64,000 nucleotides of DNA from Axinella damicornis. Lineage: Eukaryota > Porifera > Demospongiae > Axinellida > Axinellidae. The notes beneath the pieces are model-generated. The model searched no databases and was not told where the DNA came from. It saw only the letters and a program-made list of their open reading frames with translations. The stretch covers positions 6,774,653 to 6,838,652 of the forward strand of contig OZ007505.1 in assembly GCA_963931865.1 (NCBI GenBank), written 5' to 3'. How positions within the stretch are numbered: the stretch's first letter is position 1; each line of letters starts with the position of its first letter. A program made the position numbers and the translations under genes. Positions 1-14,882 of this stretch are shown here, piece by piece.

Positions 1-678
1 CTTCTGAGAGAGCTCAGCAGGAAATTCAGACTACTTGAGTCATGTGCCTATGAATCCACAGCTGAAATCCTTTTCTCACTAGCACAGTGGTGACTCTCAA
101 TGCACTGCATGAAGCTCGTCAATTGCCAGTCAGCCAGTTACCACTGGGAATTCCTCCTTTCTTCAGACTAGGCTGGGAGAGATTTCTACCGTTACGTTAA
201 CACTACTAAGAGGCACCAATTGGTCTACTGTTCGCATTGCAAAGGAGTAGACAAACCAGGAGCAGCGAGCCTCCAAGCAGTACCAAAGTTTGCTTCTCCG
301 AGTCTTAAGTCAATGCAGTGCATGCGTTTGGGTTTGAGGCTATGGCTAGTTGGCTACTTATAGCATCTTCATGCACCACTTGGTAAATCACTTCTGGTTC
401 CGTTCCATTCTGATACCTTCCCCTACGAAGCGTACACAAAGTGGGGAATAATGGACTTCCAAGGTTTTCTGTAGCTAGCACCAAGTTTGGGCCTGTTTCA
501 GTTGCAGCTTGCCAGTCTTCCTGGATCAGTGTCACTCTGATCAGTGTCACTCTATCAAGAGCAATGTTGTCACATCCTGTCACGAATGACGTTACCAGGG
601 ACAAGCATGCACACATTTCCATCAGAGGAGTAAAACCCCCAGTAATGTCAGTGGTTTCTATTTCCTGCCTGCATGCAG
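1..678. other. Left-edge non-coding stretch
   Basis: This lies upstream of the first recognisable PDIA4 exon and is probably intron of that gene. I looked for a further thioredoxin-fold exon on the plus strand and found none. The longest reading frames here are on the minus strand, lack splice context and resemble no family I know. Confidence 0.4.
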
Positions 679-3618
679 TGTTGACAACTTGCGCAAGTTT
701 GTGCAACAGTTTGTCGATGGAGAGTTGGAACCGTACATCAAGTCTGAGCCCATTCCTGAGGACGATGATGGACCAGTTACCGTGAGTAGCCGCAATAGTT
801 GCCATAGTAACCTTGACATCTTGCACGTTTGTGACCACTCGCTGCACAAATGAAAGCTTTGTAATAGCTTGTATCTCCGAGCTGGTGTAGTAATCTTCTA
901 GTATTCTCTAGTAATCCAACATGTTGGACTTCTGTGTGAGAATAATGTGGCATGAGATTAAAGTTGCATGTGCAATTGGGATAGGTGCATGTGCATTTGA
1001 AAGCAGTTGTATGATGCTGCTGTTCTCTACTCTGCACTACTCTCTCATTCTGTTCCTAGGTGGTTGTGGGGAAGAATTTTGAGGAAATTGTGAATGACGA
1101 GTCAAAGGATGTCTTGGTTGAGTTCTATGCCCCGTGGTGCGGCCACTGTAAATCCCTGGCTCCCAAGTATGAGGAACTTGCGGAGAAGGTGAGAGAAGTT
1201 CCACCATGTCACTTGTGTGCAGTATAAATGGTAGCACTCGCACGCTCTTGCATGGCAATCCAAAACTGTGATTGTTGCATCCCTGCATGTCCTGAATGCC
1301 ACCTGTGATTGTTGCATCCCTGCCACCTGTGATTGTTGCATCCCTGTCCTGAATGCCACCTGTGATTGTTGCATCCTGTTCTGAGTGCCACCTGTGATTG
1401 TTGCATCCCTGTCCTGAGTGCCACCTGTGATTGTTGCATCCCTGTCCTGAATGCCACCTGTGATTGTTGCATCCCTGTCCTGAATGCCACCTGTGATTGT
1501 TGCATCCCTGTCCTGAATGCCACCTGTGATTGTTGCATCCCTGTCCTGAGTGCTACCTGTGATTGTTGCATCCCTGTCCTGAATGCCACCTGTGATTGTT
1601 GCATCCCTGTCCTGAGTGCCACCTGTGATTGTTGCATCCCTGTCCTGAATGCCACCTGTGATTGTTGCATCCCTGTCCTGATGTGATTGTTGCATCCCTG
1701 TCCTGAATGCCACCTGTGCATGCGATTGTTGCATCCCTGTCCTGAGTGCCACCTGTGATTGTTGTGTTTGATCGCTCTGATTCAGCTCAAAGATGACCCC
1801 AATATTGTGATCGCAAAGAGCGATGCCACTGCCAACGACTACCCATCACAGTATGAAGTCAGAGGGTAAGCATATCTTAAGATTTAAGTGTGTGTGTGAG
1901 TACATTGCGGAAGTGGGATGTTATAGACTAGTAACGCATGACCTTCGTACTTTACTACAACTGCCGAACCTCAAACTCTGTGAAGCAGGCTCGTATAAAC
2001 GTTTTGCATGGGCTGGATTGGCTGGGGACGCAATCGAGGAGCAGCAGCTAAAGCAGATACAATCGGGGAGTAGCAGCTGAAGCGGATGCAGTCAGATAGC
2101 AGCAGCTGAAGAGGACACAGTCAGGTGGAGCAGCTCATGCAAATGCAGTGAGGGAGATGAGACCTCTGAAGCATATTGATAACTGTCGTGCACCACGCTG
2201 CACTAATGTGAATGGAGGCAAGAGTTCATCAGGCCTCTGCACAGAGAGCTGCCTGACGCCGGACTGCTCACATACAGTAGCGGTCAATAAAAAGTTTATG
2301 TTCCGTATTTGTACAACAATCGTTCTACGGTCCGTTCCGTTCGTACGCAATCTGTCCGTACTACAGTTGCTGAGTCAGGAATTACGCCGTCGCGAGTAAG
2401 CAGCCAAGTTTGTCGACCTTTATCTCCGGTTACAAATAAGCTACAGACAAGGGACAAACTCAAGTGTATAGTTAAGGCCTTCCAAGAACATAGGCTGCAT
2501 CTGCTATAAGCGTTAATAGTTTTACTTCGCTTGTATATCGTAAAACGGTGTGTATAACGTGGCAATAATTTCACATCGTTTTTCTGAGCCCTTTATCATT
2601 GTACGTCAATGGAACGTAAACTTTTTATTGACCGCTACTGTAGACAAATGAGGGAGTAGTAGCTGAGCAGGTGGAGCAAGCAAAGTTACTTGGATGACTG
2701 TTGTGATTCTCTCTCTCCCCTCCCCGATCTTTTCTCCAGCTTCCCTACTATTTACTGGGTGCCAGCTGGCAACAAGTCCAACCCTGAGAAATACCAGGTG
2801 ATGTTTAACTTGATTGTGACTGATTATATGGCCTTATATGGCTTCATACTGTTGCTATATATAGCGGTGCAGTATGGCACATCCTTATGTATGGAGACTG
2901 CATTGCCTTTGTATGTCTTTTGACAGTCCAGTACAACAGTAGCCTCGTTCCCAGGCCGTTTTGGGAGGGGAGAAACGGCCTAGCAACTTCCGCGAGTTCA
3001 AACTGATACTTCCGCTGCCAGAGAGTTGGAAGACCCAATCAGATTTCAGATCGCTGTCACATGACAACAGTAAACCAAATTGCATCATGCGTTGAAACGT
3101 GCAGTCACACCCATTCATCACAATAGTTGATCACTCGATCGTGCTAGTGTAGGTGCTCTGCACGACGACTTTTGTTCGTTCGTCTTCTGCTTGCCTTCCG
3201 TTGCAGAACCTGCACAAACAGTTGCTTCCATGAGCAGGAAAGGACCGTTCTCAGTCGGTGAAAGGAAGTATCACGTGGACTTCGCTGCTTGGATGAGGTA
3301 TGCAATTACCGTGACGTTACGTCCGTATACAGTTTGAACTCGCGGAAGTTGCCAGGCCCTGCCGTTTCTCCCTCCCAAAACGGCCTGGGAACGAAGCTAG
3401 TACAACAGCTGATCGAGATGCATGCATGTAACCAGCTGTTGCTATGCAAGCTAACTCAGGATGACCGACCATGCTGTAGTCTCATACACACCTCTTTCAT
3501 TGTGCAGGGTGGTCGTGAGGTCTCGGACTTCCTGGAATTCATCAAGAAACAGGCCACCCATTCTCCAGTCATCTCCGGAGAAGAGGAGAAGAAAAAGAAG
3601 AAAAAGGAGGAGCTGTAA
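679..3618 (+). CDS. PDIA4: Protein disulfide-isomerase A4 (ERp72), C-terminal five exons
   Basis: Disulfide isomerase/chaperone of the ER lumen. Coding exons are 679-781, 1060-1188, 1786-1865, 2740-2797 and 3508-3618; all junctions are GT-AG with matching phase. Together they encode about 159 C-terminal residues. The first exon ends the preceding redox-inactive domain. The next three form the last a-type thioredoxin domain, with the active site WCGHC after EFYAP, then DATAND and the cis-proline stretch GFPTIYW. The protein ends in a lysine-rich run followed by KEEL, the ER-retrieval signal typical of PDIA4 (PDIA3 ends QEDL). The 5' part lies outside the window. The introns hold a 33-bp minisatellite and two MITEs. 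Family membership is seen directly; the PDIA4 rather than PDIA3 call rests mainly on the KEEL tail. Confidence 0.92.
1270..1760. repeat. 33-bp minisatellite in a PDIA4 intron
   Basis: About fourteen tandem copies of a 33-bp unit containing TGATTGTTGCATCCCTGTCC, with a few shortened units. Because 33 is a multiple of three, it creates open frames on both strands (repeated [15 protein letters not shown] peptides) that are not genes. It ends about 25 bp before the 3' splice site at 1785. Confidence 0.95.
2275..2640. mobile_element. Mariner/Tc1-type MITE with TA target duplication
   Basis: A 366-bp element whose 30-bp terminal inverted repeats match at 29 of 30 positions and begin CAGTAGCGGTCAATAAAAAG. 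It is flanked on both sides by TA (2273-2274 and 2641-2642), the signature of Tc1/mariner integration. It has no transposase frame and sits inside a PDIA4 intron. Confidence 0.88.
2940..3399. mobile_element. Long MULE-like MITE, TAGCCTCGTTCCC family
   Basis: Inverted repeats of about 65 bp (2940-3006 and 3329-3399) begin TAGCCTCGTTCCCAGGCC. A perfect 9-bp target duplication, GTACAACAG, lies at 2931-2939 and 3400-3408. This is the longest copy of the family here; its internal 320 bp are unrelated to the foldback-only copies. It is non-coding and lies in the last PDIA4 intron. Confidence 0.9.
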
Positions 3619-3714
3619 CCGGGCTAGGACACAATGGCCTTGCTCAATCCTCTGAGACATGCTAGGCAACAATCCTATTTTGCAGTTTGTGAATGCATGT
3701 AAAATTGCTGTGAT

Positions 3715-3720
3715 AATAAA
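3715..3720 (+). terminator. PDIA4 polyadenylation signal
   Basis: Canonical AATAAA 97 bp after the PDIA4 stop codon. It is the only such hexamer between that stop and the GOLPH3 start. Confidence 0.6.
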
Positions 3721-4009
3721 CTTGGGCTAGCCTATAAGCTGGGCGGGGAACCCGAATGAGGCTAGGGCGGGCGCCGTAGTCCATTAAACTGACGTTCTAT
3801 TTAAACGAAGTCGAGGAAGGTAAATATTTCCGTTGGCCAGGAGAGCTGTTCTCAGTGGGGTTGAGAGATCGAAGCACGCGGACACATAGTTTGGTACCCA
3901 GACCCTTCATTTTACCAGCGGAGGGGGTAACGCTACAGAGAGAACTATAAAGCCTCTCTCTTACGATGAGACGAAGTTGACGGGAGGCGGATTTCTGACA
4001 GAGATTACA
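3721..4009 (+). promoter_or_regulatory. PDIA4-GOLPH3 spacer, presumed GOLPH3 promoter
   Basis: A short spacer between genes in tandem, with a GC-rich stretch (GGGCGGGCGCCG near 3765) and no TATA box that I can place. The promoter role is inferred from position only. Confidence 0.35.
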
Positions 4010-7129
<3,120 letters not shown>

Positions 7130-8103
7130 GCCGTCATTCTGTCATTCTTTCCTATAAGTGCATATTACCGTTCTAATAAGAGCCCATCATGTGACAGAAC
7201 AATAATGTTATGTTGATTGTGTTTTAAGATAGGTACGCAATCTTATTTTGTACGTACATAATTATGCGTTTCTTCACTGATCAGAACATAAACTTTGATT
7301 TGGGAAATTCAAAAATATCACTGATCGAGTCCAGCACTGATTTCTTCATGAATAGTACCTGAGTGCATAGGTATAGGGTTTCATCTACTGGGGGGGGGGG
7401 GGGGGGGGGGGCAGGGGGGAAGCTTCCCCCCCAAAACAGTCTAGCTTCCCCCCTAAACATTTTTTTCTAGGTGAAACCCTGAGGTAGTACGTTACTAGTT
7501 GTTTGTAGACACTGCCTGTTCTACAAACAAGAACTTTTACATGTGACCACGTGCATGTGACTGCCAAAACTTTTGTAACAAGGAATCAGTTTTCAAACCT
7601 TTTATTGACAGATCGAGTTCAATGTTAATTGCTCAATCAGTGCATGAATGTCGACTAATTTGCAAACATGATTATGCATGAGCTATAGTGTATGTAGAGG
7701 TCCCCACCAGGTGTGTGTATTTATAGTGGTGCACAGGAGGGGCATACTGGGTAGCTTGAGGTTGAAATTTGGGACAGCCATGGTTCTGGGCTTCAGTCAA
7801 CCTTGTTATACACGCTGAATCAGATTTGGACGGAGGACCCATGTCGGGAGACTTAGCCTGATGGCTGACTAACATCCCCTAATATGTATGTACGTACATA
7901 CATTCAATACTATAACAAGCTGGCAGTTCAAACTTTATAACTCACAGTAAGAGGGAAACTGTACAATATCGAACATGAAATAGGAGTGAAATCAAAAATA
8001 AACTTCAGAATCTGTAAAAATCTATGTGACAACATGATTTAATATACGTACGTTACAGGGCGATTGTATAAAAATCATTGCCACATAATTTAAAAATCAA
8101 TTC
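7130..8103. other. Spacer between GOLPH3 and WHAMM/JMY (convergent)
   Basis: This is the 3'-to-3' spacer. It contains a run of about 22 G at 7390-7411 and ATTAAA on the minus strand near 8037-8042, a possible polyadenylation signal for the minus-strand gene. No coding sequence is recognised. Confidence 0.5.
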
Positions 8104-11100
8104 TCAGTTCCATTCATCTGCATCACCCTCGGAATCGGACTGGTCTGACAGTTCTGTCACCTCTTTAATGTGTCGGAATCGCTGCTTCAGGAAGCTGGCT
8201 GCGTCCTTTGTCAGAGAGGCGTTCTCTGCACTAGCACCACTACGCACAAGGCAGGCAACCTCCTCTGATGTGGTTGTTGTCTCTCCCATCAACTTGCCGA
8301 GGTCGGTCGGTCTGAGTTTCTGCCGGGCACTGATGATCGCATTAAGGTTGATGCCTCCTCCTGAGGTGGTTTTTGCATTGCTAGTGGCGGAGTGCTTTAC
8401 TGGGCTGAGTGGGTGTGTTCGCGGTTTGGGGACAGGTTGTAAAGGAGGTGGTGGGGGTGCATGGATGGGGGGTGGAGGGGGAGGGGCTGGGAGTTGTACT
8501 GGGGGAGGAGGAGGAGCAGGAATGTTTTTAGCCATCTCGGCAACGGCCTGAACAGACTCCAAGGGAGCTGGAACGGGAGGGGGGCTCCCGGATCTTTGCT
8601 TCACTCTCTGGTTCTTGCTACTGCCTCCCTTCTTCCCAGGACTGCCCTTACTCCTGACACCACTGATCTCTGCAGTCTTCCTCGTGTACACACTCTTGGT
8701 GAGGGCGGCCATGTGGCTGACCCGTGAGGGAGCAGGCTGGGGTGCCTTCTTCTCTGGCTGCTTCTTAATGTGATGAGCATCCTGTCTCTGTGAGGGCCTC
8801 TGGTAGCGTGGAGGCAGCTTTTTGACTGGCACCGGGTTTTTCTGAAATTAAACAAACCTCCAAAATAATTATCATTGACTCACTTACGAAGATTTGGGGA
8901 CACAGGATTAACCAGGTCACTCGTAATCAACCTGTGCATGTACACAGCAGATGTCATGTAGTCACAGTCCTGCTAAGTTTCTTGGGAAGCAAAAATCGTA
9001 GACAGACAAACACAACCTGACTACAGGCTTGATTAGCTGCCTCATGCTAAGGTGCTCAGTAATGACAATTTGTGCAGGCAGGAATGCACCTCACCTCCAT
9101 GTAATGCTTGACTCTCTGAATGGTTTTCTGTCGCTGGTCTTTCATGAACCGCTTTCTCTTCTCCTCCTCCTTCTTCACAACAGCCTCTTTCTAAGGGGGC
9201 CAGGGAGAGAAGCAATATTCCACGCACCAAGTAGTTACTGACCTCCAAAATGTAGCACATGATATCCAGCATAGCCCTATACCCGCTACCGTGAGAGACA
9301 TGACCATAAGAGGATGTGGAACGAGCGGGAAGAAAGCCTGGAAAAAGCTTTCAGGTTGGAGGTTTCAAGTCTTGAACAGCAGAAGTGCGATCGAGAAGGT
9401 AGCCTGGAAATAGCTTCTGGGCTGGAGTGTTGGAGGGTTCTTGTAACTCATGCAAATTTCATTAAAATTATAGCCTCTCTCACATCATGAACCTGCTGCC
9501 CATGTACGTGTTGCACATGATGATACCTTAAAGTACAATTTACAGCATGCATGCTGCTTGCTCAGGCTCGCCCAACGATAACACAAGCATCTGCCTAGTG
9601 AAGATCGTTGGCACACCTTCTGTGCAGCGAGATGTGCTGAGTAGCTCTCCTCCACATTGATTGTCCTCTTCTTGGGTTGGTCCAGCTGCTCCTTACAGTG
9701 CTGCTGCAGGTGGAACACACGCACAAAGACTGACAGACCGAGCAAACATCACTAACACACAAAGGCCTTACTTACAGCCGGAGCTATACTTTCAACAACT
9801 ACCTATCAATAATTCTTGGAGTGACACACCCACTTGCTGTCAAACTCCCAGTGATAGCCATAAATTTTACTGGAGCCACATACATACATACGCACACATA
9901 CTGTACCCACGGCCACATGCACATGTACACACGGCCACACACACACACATGCACACGCACAGACACACACACATGCACACGCACACACACACACACCATC
10001 TTGAGCCGGAGTTTGGACATCTTGCTTGGGATACACTCGAGGCGTCGCTGTATTCCAGCCAGGTCATCCCCTACGGCAAATCTCTCTTGCAACTTCAGCT
10101 TCCGCTCCTCCTCATCCAGAAGGCGGAGCTGGATCTCCAGTAGCCGCAGCTGGATGCGGTAGACTGTGTCCTCTCGTGCCTTCACCTCTGCCTCCAAGTT
10201 GGGTCCCTCCTCTACAATAGCCATGTCCAACAGCGCCCTGGAGGGCAGGAGGGAGGGAGATAAGGCATTGCACATCTATCTGTCTATCTGTATGTCCATC
10301 CCTCCCTTTGTCCACTCGTCATCTGACTGTCCGTCCATCACTTCATCCATCTGTCCCTCCGTCCTCCTGTACACCTATCCATCTGTCTATTAGTCTATCA
10401 CTTTGTCCATCTGTCCATCCCTTCCTCCATACACCTGTCCATCCATCCATCCATCTCCCTACCTCTCCCTCTGTCCATCAATCCCTCCCTGTCCTCACTC
10501 CCTCTGTCCATCTATCCCTCCCCGTCCTCACTCCCTCCTTTCTTCCTGTCTCTGTCTCACCTATCTTTCTGGTCGGCCAGCCTCCTACACTGCCTCTGTA
10601 ACACCTCCATGATAGCTCTGTTCAGCTTGTCCTCCATGCGGTCCATGCGACTCTGGGCCCGCCGGTCCCAGACACGACCCAGACTTTCACGATCCTCACA
10701 CATCCGCTGAAACTCCCCCTCAATTCTCTCTGCAAGAGCACGATGTCTTTCAATCACAAGTTCATGTAAGGATTCACTCGCCTCAAGGTACTGTTCGTGG
10801 AACTCTCTCTCCTCATGAAGGGCCTTCACCTGATCTGCAAGTGGGAGTTCTGGATCCTTTGCTTGCAACGATGCTTCATCCCTCCGTTTTCTTGTAATCT
10901 CGCACAGATCCTCAAATGGTTTGATCTGAAATGCATGCAGCTTATCCTCCACCTTCCCAAGATGGTACTCAGTGATATCTTCCTCTTCATAATAATCGTG
11001 CAGTTCCTGCATGTTTCTGAAAGTGCTCCTACTTCTCCTCGTGAGTAGCTCCTCCCACTCCCTCTGCCCTGCCTCCCTCTCATCCAAATAGTGCTTCTTG

Positions 11101-12506
11101 TTCAAGTCGCTCCACTCGTCCTCGTACTGGGCTGGACTGAGGAATGCGTCCTCAAAGAACATGGCCAGAACGTTTTCCACTGAGCACCTGGACACCAGTG
11201 TGTTGAGGTACTGGACCATCTCCTCATAGAATCCCTCCCGGATGTTAACGGACAAGAGATAACTCCAGATACCTCTGGGGACAGTCGGAAGTTGGGGCAG
11301 CAGCTCTTCACTGACATCGTCTGGATACAGCTCCACCATCTGCCTGTATATAAAACCCTAGTTTACTGAGATGTACTAGAAGAGGGACAACTAAGAAGAT
11401 ACACTGGAAAAGGGACGGGCAATGTGAGAAGGACAACTCTAGTTTACACTGGAAGAGGAAGCATTGTTTTACGGAGCGGGACACCTATAGTTTACTGGAA
11501 GAGGGGTTCACTGGGATTTTAGGAAGAGGCAGCTACCGTGATGTATTGTCCCCATCCCTGTTAACTGACCAACGGGAATTAATCTGGCAATGGCTCCCAA
11601 TGCATGGTAGGGGATGCTAAGTTATTTCAGTAGAGAGACACTACATGTTAGCATGCGTGTATGGCGAGGCTATGACACTCCCATAGACGCCGTAGTCAGA
11701 GCTGCGACCGGGCCTATCAGTGAATCTTGACCCTGTATACTAAGGAAGGGGTGGAGTCGCTACGCATTCTTCCGTATACTATCGGCGGTCAAGTGGTCAA
11801 AGGCTGAAATACAGTGTCTTTTTGCGATGCGGTCAAGTGGTCAAGCAGCGAAAGTGACGGTCAAGATTTCTTGACCCTGGTCGCAGCTCTGACTATGGCG
11901 TCAATGGGAGTGTCACCCCAATTGTATGGTGCTGAGTTCAGTTCCATGCATGCATACTGCATCAGTCATCTACCGTAGGCGCTCTAATTATGCGTCCTTT
12001 CTAATTCTGCGTCAAAATTCAATGTTTCAAACCGATAATTTCCAATAACAAGTGACCAAATATGGGCATGCAATACGTGTACCAACACTGGTGGTTACTT
12101 TTGGAGGTTTATGTAACCCAATGTGCCATATGTACAACCAGTACTATAGTCATTTGGGCAATGAATGCATGTATGTCGTGTCCCAAATTATCCACTTATT
12201 TTATCTCTATGAAACCTTGATGCAGAAGCACATGGGTTGATCGGATAGATCAATGCACCTGTGGAGAGTCAGTAGCTTATCAAAGCTCATCTCTTCTCGC
12301 AGATTCCATTCTTCTTCCTCTCCCTGGCAGCCAGCAAACATGATGCTGATCTGTGTGTCCGACGTCCCTCGGACCACGGTGAATGTGAAGTCACGTCCAT
12401 TCTGCTGGTCCCGTTTGATGAGGCTCTGGGAGAAGGGATTCTGCAGAGGCACCCAGCCTGACTCGTCCACCTCGGGGGTGGTCACAACACTGCACGTCAC
12501 CTGCAT
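8104..12506 (-). CDS. WHAMM/JMY: WHAMM/JMY-type WASP-family actin nucleation factor
   Basis: Activates Arp2/3 and nucleates actin on ER-Golgi, autophagic or nuclear structures. Exons in transcript order are 12259-12506, 10561-11343, 9997-10237, 9617-9703, 9095-9190 and 8104-8841, all phase-consistent (730 aa). Residues 1-60 match the family's membrane-interacting N-terminus (ESGWVPLQNPF). Residues 83-485 form the long helical/coiled-coil middle. Near 594-618 lie proline runs that would recruit profilin. One WH2 motif follows at about 648-668 (INLNAIISARQKL), then a connector helix near 700-713 and an acidic tail ending DADEWN with the conserved tryptophan. Mammalian WHAMM has two WH2 motifs and JMY three; I see one here. 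It shares a short intergenic region with TIMM44. The choice between WHAMM and JMY orthology is open and may predate that duplication. Confidence 0.93.
9880..9996. repeat. (CA)n/(CACACG)n in a WHAMM/JMY intron
   Basis: CA dinucleotide and CACACGCACA repeats abut the 5' splice site of the exon ending at 9997; on the transcribed strand the intron begins with a GT repeat. Confidence 0.9.
10262..10556. repeat. Degenerate TCCATCTG/TCCCTCC repeat
   Basis: Pyrimidine-rich tandem repeat filling most of the 323-bp WHAMM/JMY intron between exons 10237 and 10561. Reading frames through it are artefacts. Confidence 0.85.
11670..11919. mobile_element. GGTGACACTCCC-family MITE, copy 1
   Basis: About 250 bp with inverted repeats TGACACTCCCAT and ATGGGAGTGTCA. 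The pairing continues imperfectly into GTCAGAGCTGCGACC and its complement. The interior repeats GCGGTCAAGTGGTCAAG. It is roughly 85% similar to the copy at 26622-26892 and lies in WHAMM/JMY intron 1. Confidence 0.85.
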
Positions 12507-12773
12507 GGCTGGTAGAGGGTTCAACAACATACACACCAAATCAGTGTATGTACATTATGTAGAATAATATGTACTATATCAACATCAATATACTTCTACA
12601 GCCACACATACTCACCTCCTCTATCATTCAGAGCTTGCAATTGCCGGATTCGTCATGTCATGTTGGCATACACATGCATGCAGCAACTGCACAAAACAAA
12701 TGAGGTCATGTCACATGACACTCCACGTGTCTATAACGGTGTGCTTTAATTAGAGTAACACCGTCTCGCTAGG
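12507..12773. promoter_or_regulatory. Bidirectional promoter, WHAMM/JMY and TIMM44
   Basis: 267 bp separate two coding starts facing away from each other. It contains an E-box CACGTG (12724-12729). The promoter role is inferred from geometry. Confidence 0.5.
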
Positions 12774-14416
12774 ATGGCAGTCCCACGAATGTCTCTCTTG
12801 CTGAGACCTCGTCCGTACTCCTGGCAGGCACTCCTAACTTACAGATACCACCACGGAGCGGTATGGAATGAATGTTGTGTGTGCCATCAGACAAAGGACT
12901 CACGATTCCAGCGCTGCAATTCCGCACGTGTGCACGGATTGTACCTCCCCAGAAGTCCCGTAAATCAATTGCAGCTTAACAGTAGTAATACCTGGGTAAG
13001 TAAGCACACGTACTTTCCCAGGCCTCTCACTCGCATGGAGAGAGGGGTCTGATAAATGTGACTAGCCGTAAGTACGCTAGTAGTCTAGCGGGCTAGCCCC
13101 TCGAATTTTCCCCAGCACGGATTGACTCACGTGACCGCATGGGGAAAAGGAGGGTCTAGAAACTTCGGACCACTTTGCTTGGGCTCTACTCGAAATCGGG
13201 TAGAGCCAATCAGATTGCAGCTGTCACGTGGTGATCTTTCAAATCGCTCGGTACAAGTGTTGAGGACTGTCTGAAGTTGCCTGCGAATTGCTGTTCTCCT
13301 GCATAACCACCAAACAGACAGAAGTACAAACAGCCAATGAGGTTAGCGGGCCGGAATCGACTGACTGCAGTTGCACTAATTGGAATATTATGACGTAAAC
13401 GGATGTGATGTGCATTCTTTTGTACCGAGTAAAGTGGTCCAAAGAGTTTCTAGACCTTACTTCTCCGCGTGCGCATACTGAAAGCGATCGCGCGCTGGAG
13501 AAAGGGCTAGCTTGTTAGACTAAGTACGCTAGTATGAACGTTTGACTCGCCTGTACCTGATGATGGTTGTGCCTTTGTTTGTCTACGATGACAGCACAAT
13601 AGTGTGATTCCAGTGAGGCAGTCAAGCTCTGACCCCCAGGGAGGTAATGGTGGAAAGGGAGGAGGAGAAAGGCATGAAAGAGATGATGGCAGGAATCAGG
13701 GAGGTTTCCTCCGGAACTTTGTTGCAAATCTTCGGCGTAGTCTGGAGCAGAACAAGGACATGCAGGAGAGTCTGCGTGGGTTCCACGAGGAACGCACCAA
13801 GATGGAACAGTCTTATGTCCTGCAAAGAACGAGAGAGAAGCTGGTAGATGCTAAGGTTAGAGGAATCTTGCCACTTAGTATGCGCAGTCCTAGCTAAATT
13901 GTCCTGAAGAAATTCCGTTTTGCTGCACCATTGCATTGGTCTTGCAGATCACACCCTTTCAACCAGAGAGGGAAGGGTCTAAGGAGTAATATGTTAGCTT
14001 GCTCAAAAGTTCAGCAAATTGACATGTAAGACTTTCAGAAGGACGGTGTCATGATTTGTGTAAAACAGTGTGACTAATTATGAGTGATTGTAGTGTAGCA
14101 GGACAAACTGTTGTGCAAGTCCCCAGACCATTCATCATGGGGGTCTGTTTCACAAGACCAGCCATTGCCTAGAGTGCACTTGATTTGCCTGCTGCCGGCC
14201 TCACAGGACCGGGCCATCGCCTACAGTGTGAGGGGGGTGGAGCTGGTGAGAGAAAGCTGGAGCAAGTCAAGAGAAGTATCCAGTAAAGTGAGTGTTAATT
14301 AATTATTGCATCATCTATCAACTGAAAGATTGCAATTTAGTATTAAAATCTATCTCTCTATCTCTATTTGTCTGTCTGTCTGTCTATCCAACTCTGTCTA
14401 TGTATCTATCTGTCTG

Positions 14417-14448
<32 letters not shown>

Positions 14449-14833
14449 CCTATCTATTTATGTCTGTGTATCTACTTTTGACTGCAGCTGTATAAGGAAG
14501 CCTCCGAGACTGAACTGGCAAAGAAGGGGCATACTATTGGTTCACAGGTCAGCCAGGAGGACACTCTGCACTGTAACCTCGTTCCCAGGCCGCGTGGGAC
14601 GGCCTGGAAACGAGGCTAGCTGTACTGTTACGCTCACAGTGTGGATCACCTCCTGGATACTTTGTGTGTGTTGCTATACTGCGCTCCAGATTGCAAAGTC
14701 GGCCCAAGAAACTGCAGAGAAGGTCTCAGAACATGCAGAGGAACTGGGCAAGACCGACGTTGCTAAGACAATATCCAAAGTAAGGCCTCTCTCAAATGTG
14801 TGTGAGATCTTGTTCTCACTAATTTATGCCCCC

Positions 14834-14882
<49 letters not shown>

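Noticed and set aside
1102..1752. Long minus-strand ORFs with repeated [15 protein letters not shown] peptide, and a plus-strand Cys-rich ORF over the same DNA
   Set aside because: They are products of a 33-bp minisatellite (a multiple of three) inside a PDIA4 intron, open on both strands; there is no start context or homology.
1290..1760. Regular repeats that could be mistaken for a CRISPR array
   Set aside because: The units abut directly with no unique spacers, and the surroundings are eukaryotic introns.
8078..8551. Plus-strand ORF with a Gly-rich C-terminus
   Set aside because: Antisense shadow of the proline-rich last exon of the WHAMM/JMY gene.
9880..10067. Minus-strand Cys/Val ORFs
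   Set aside because: Translations of a (CA)n repeat at an intron start.
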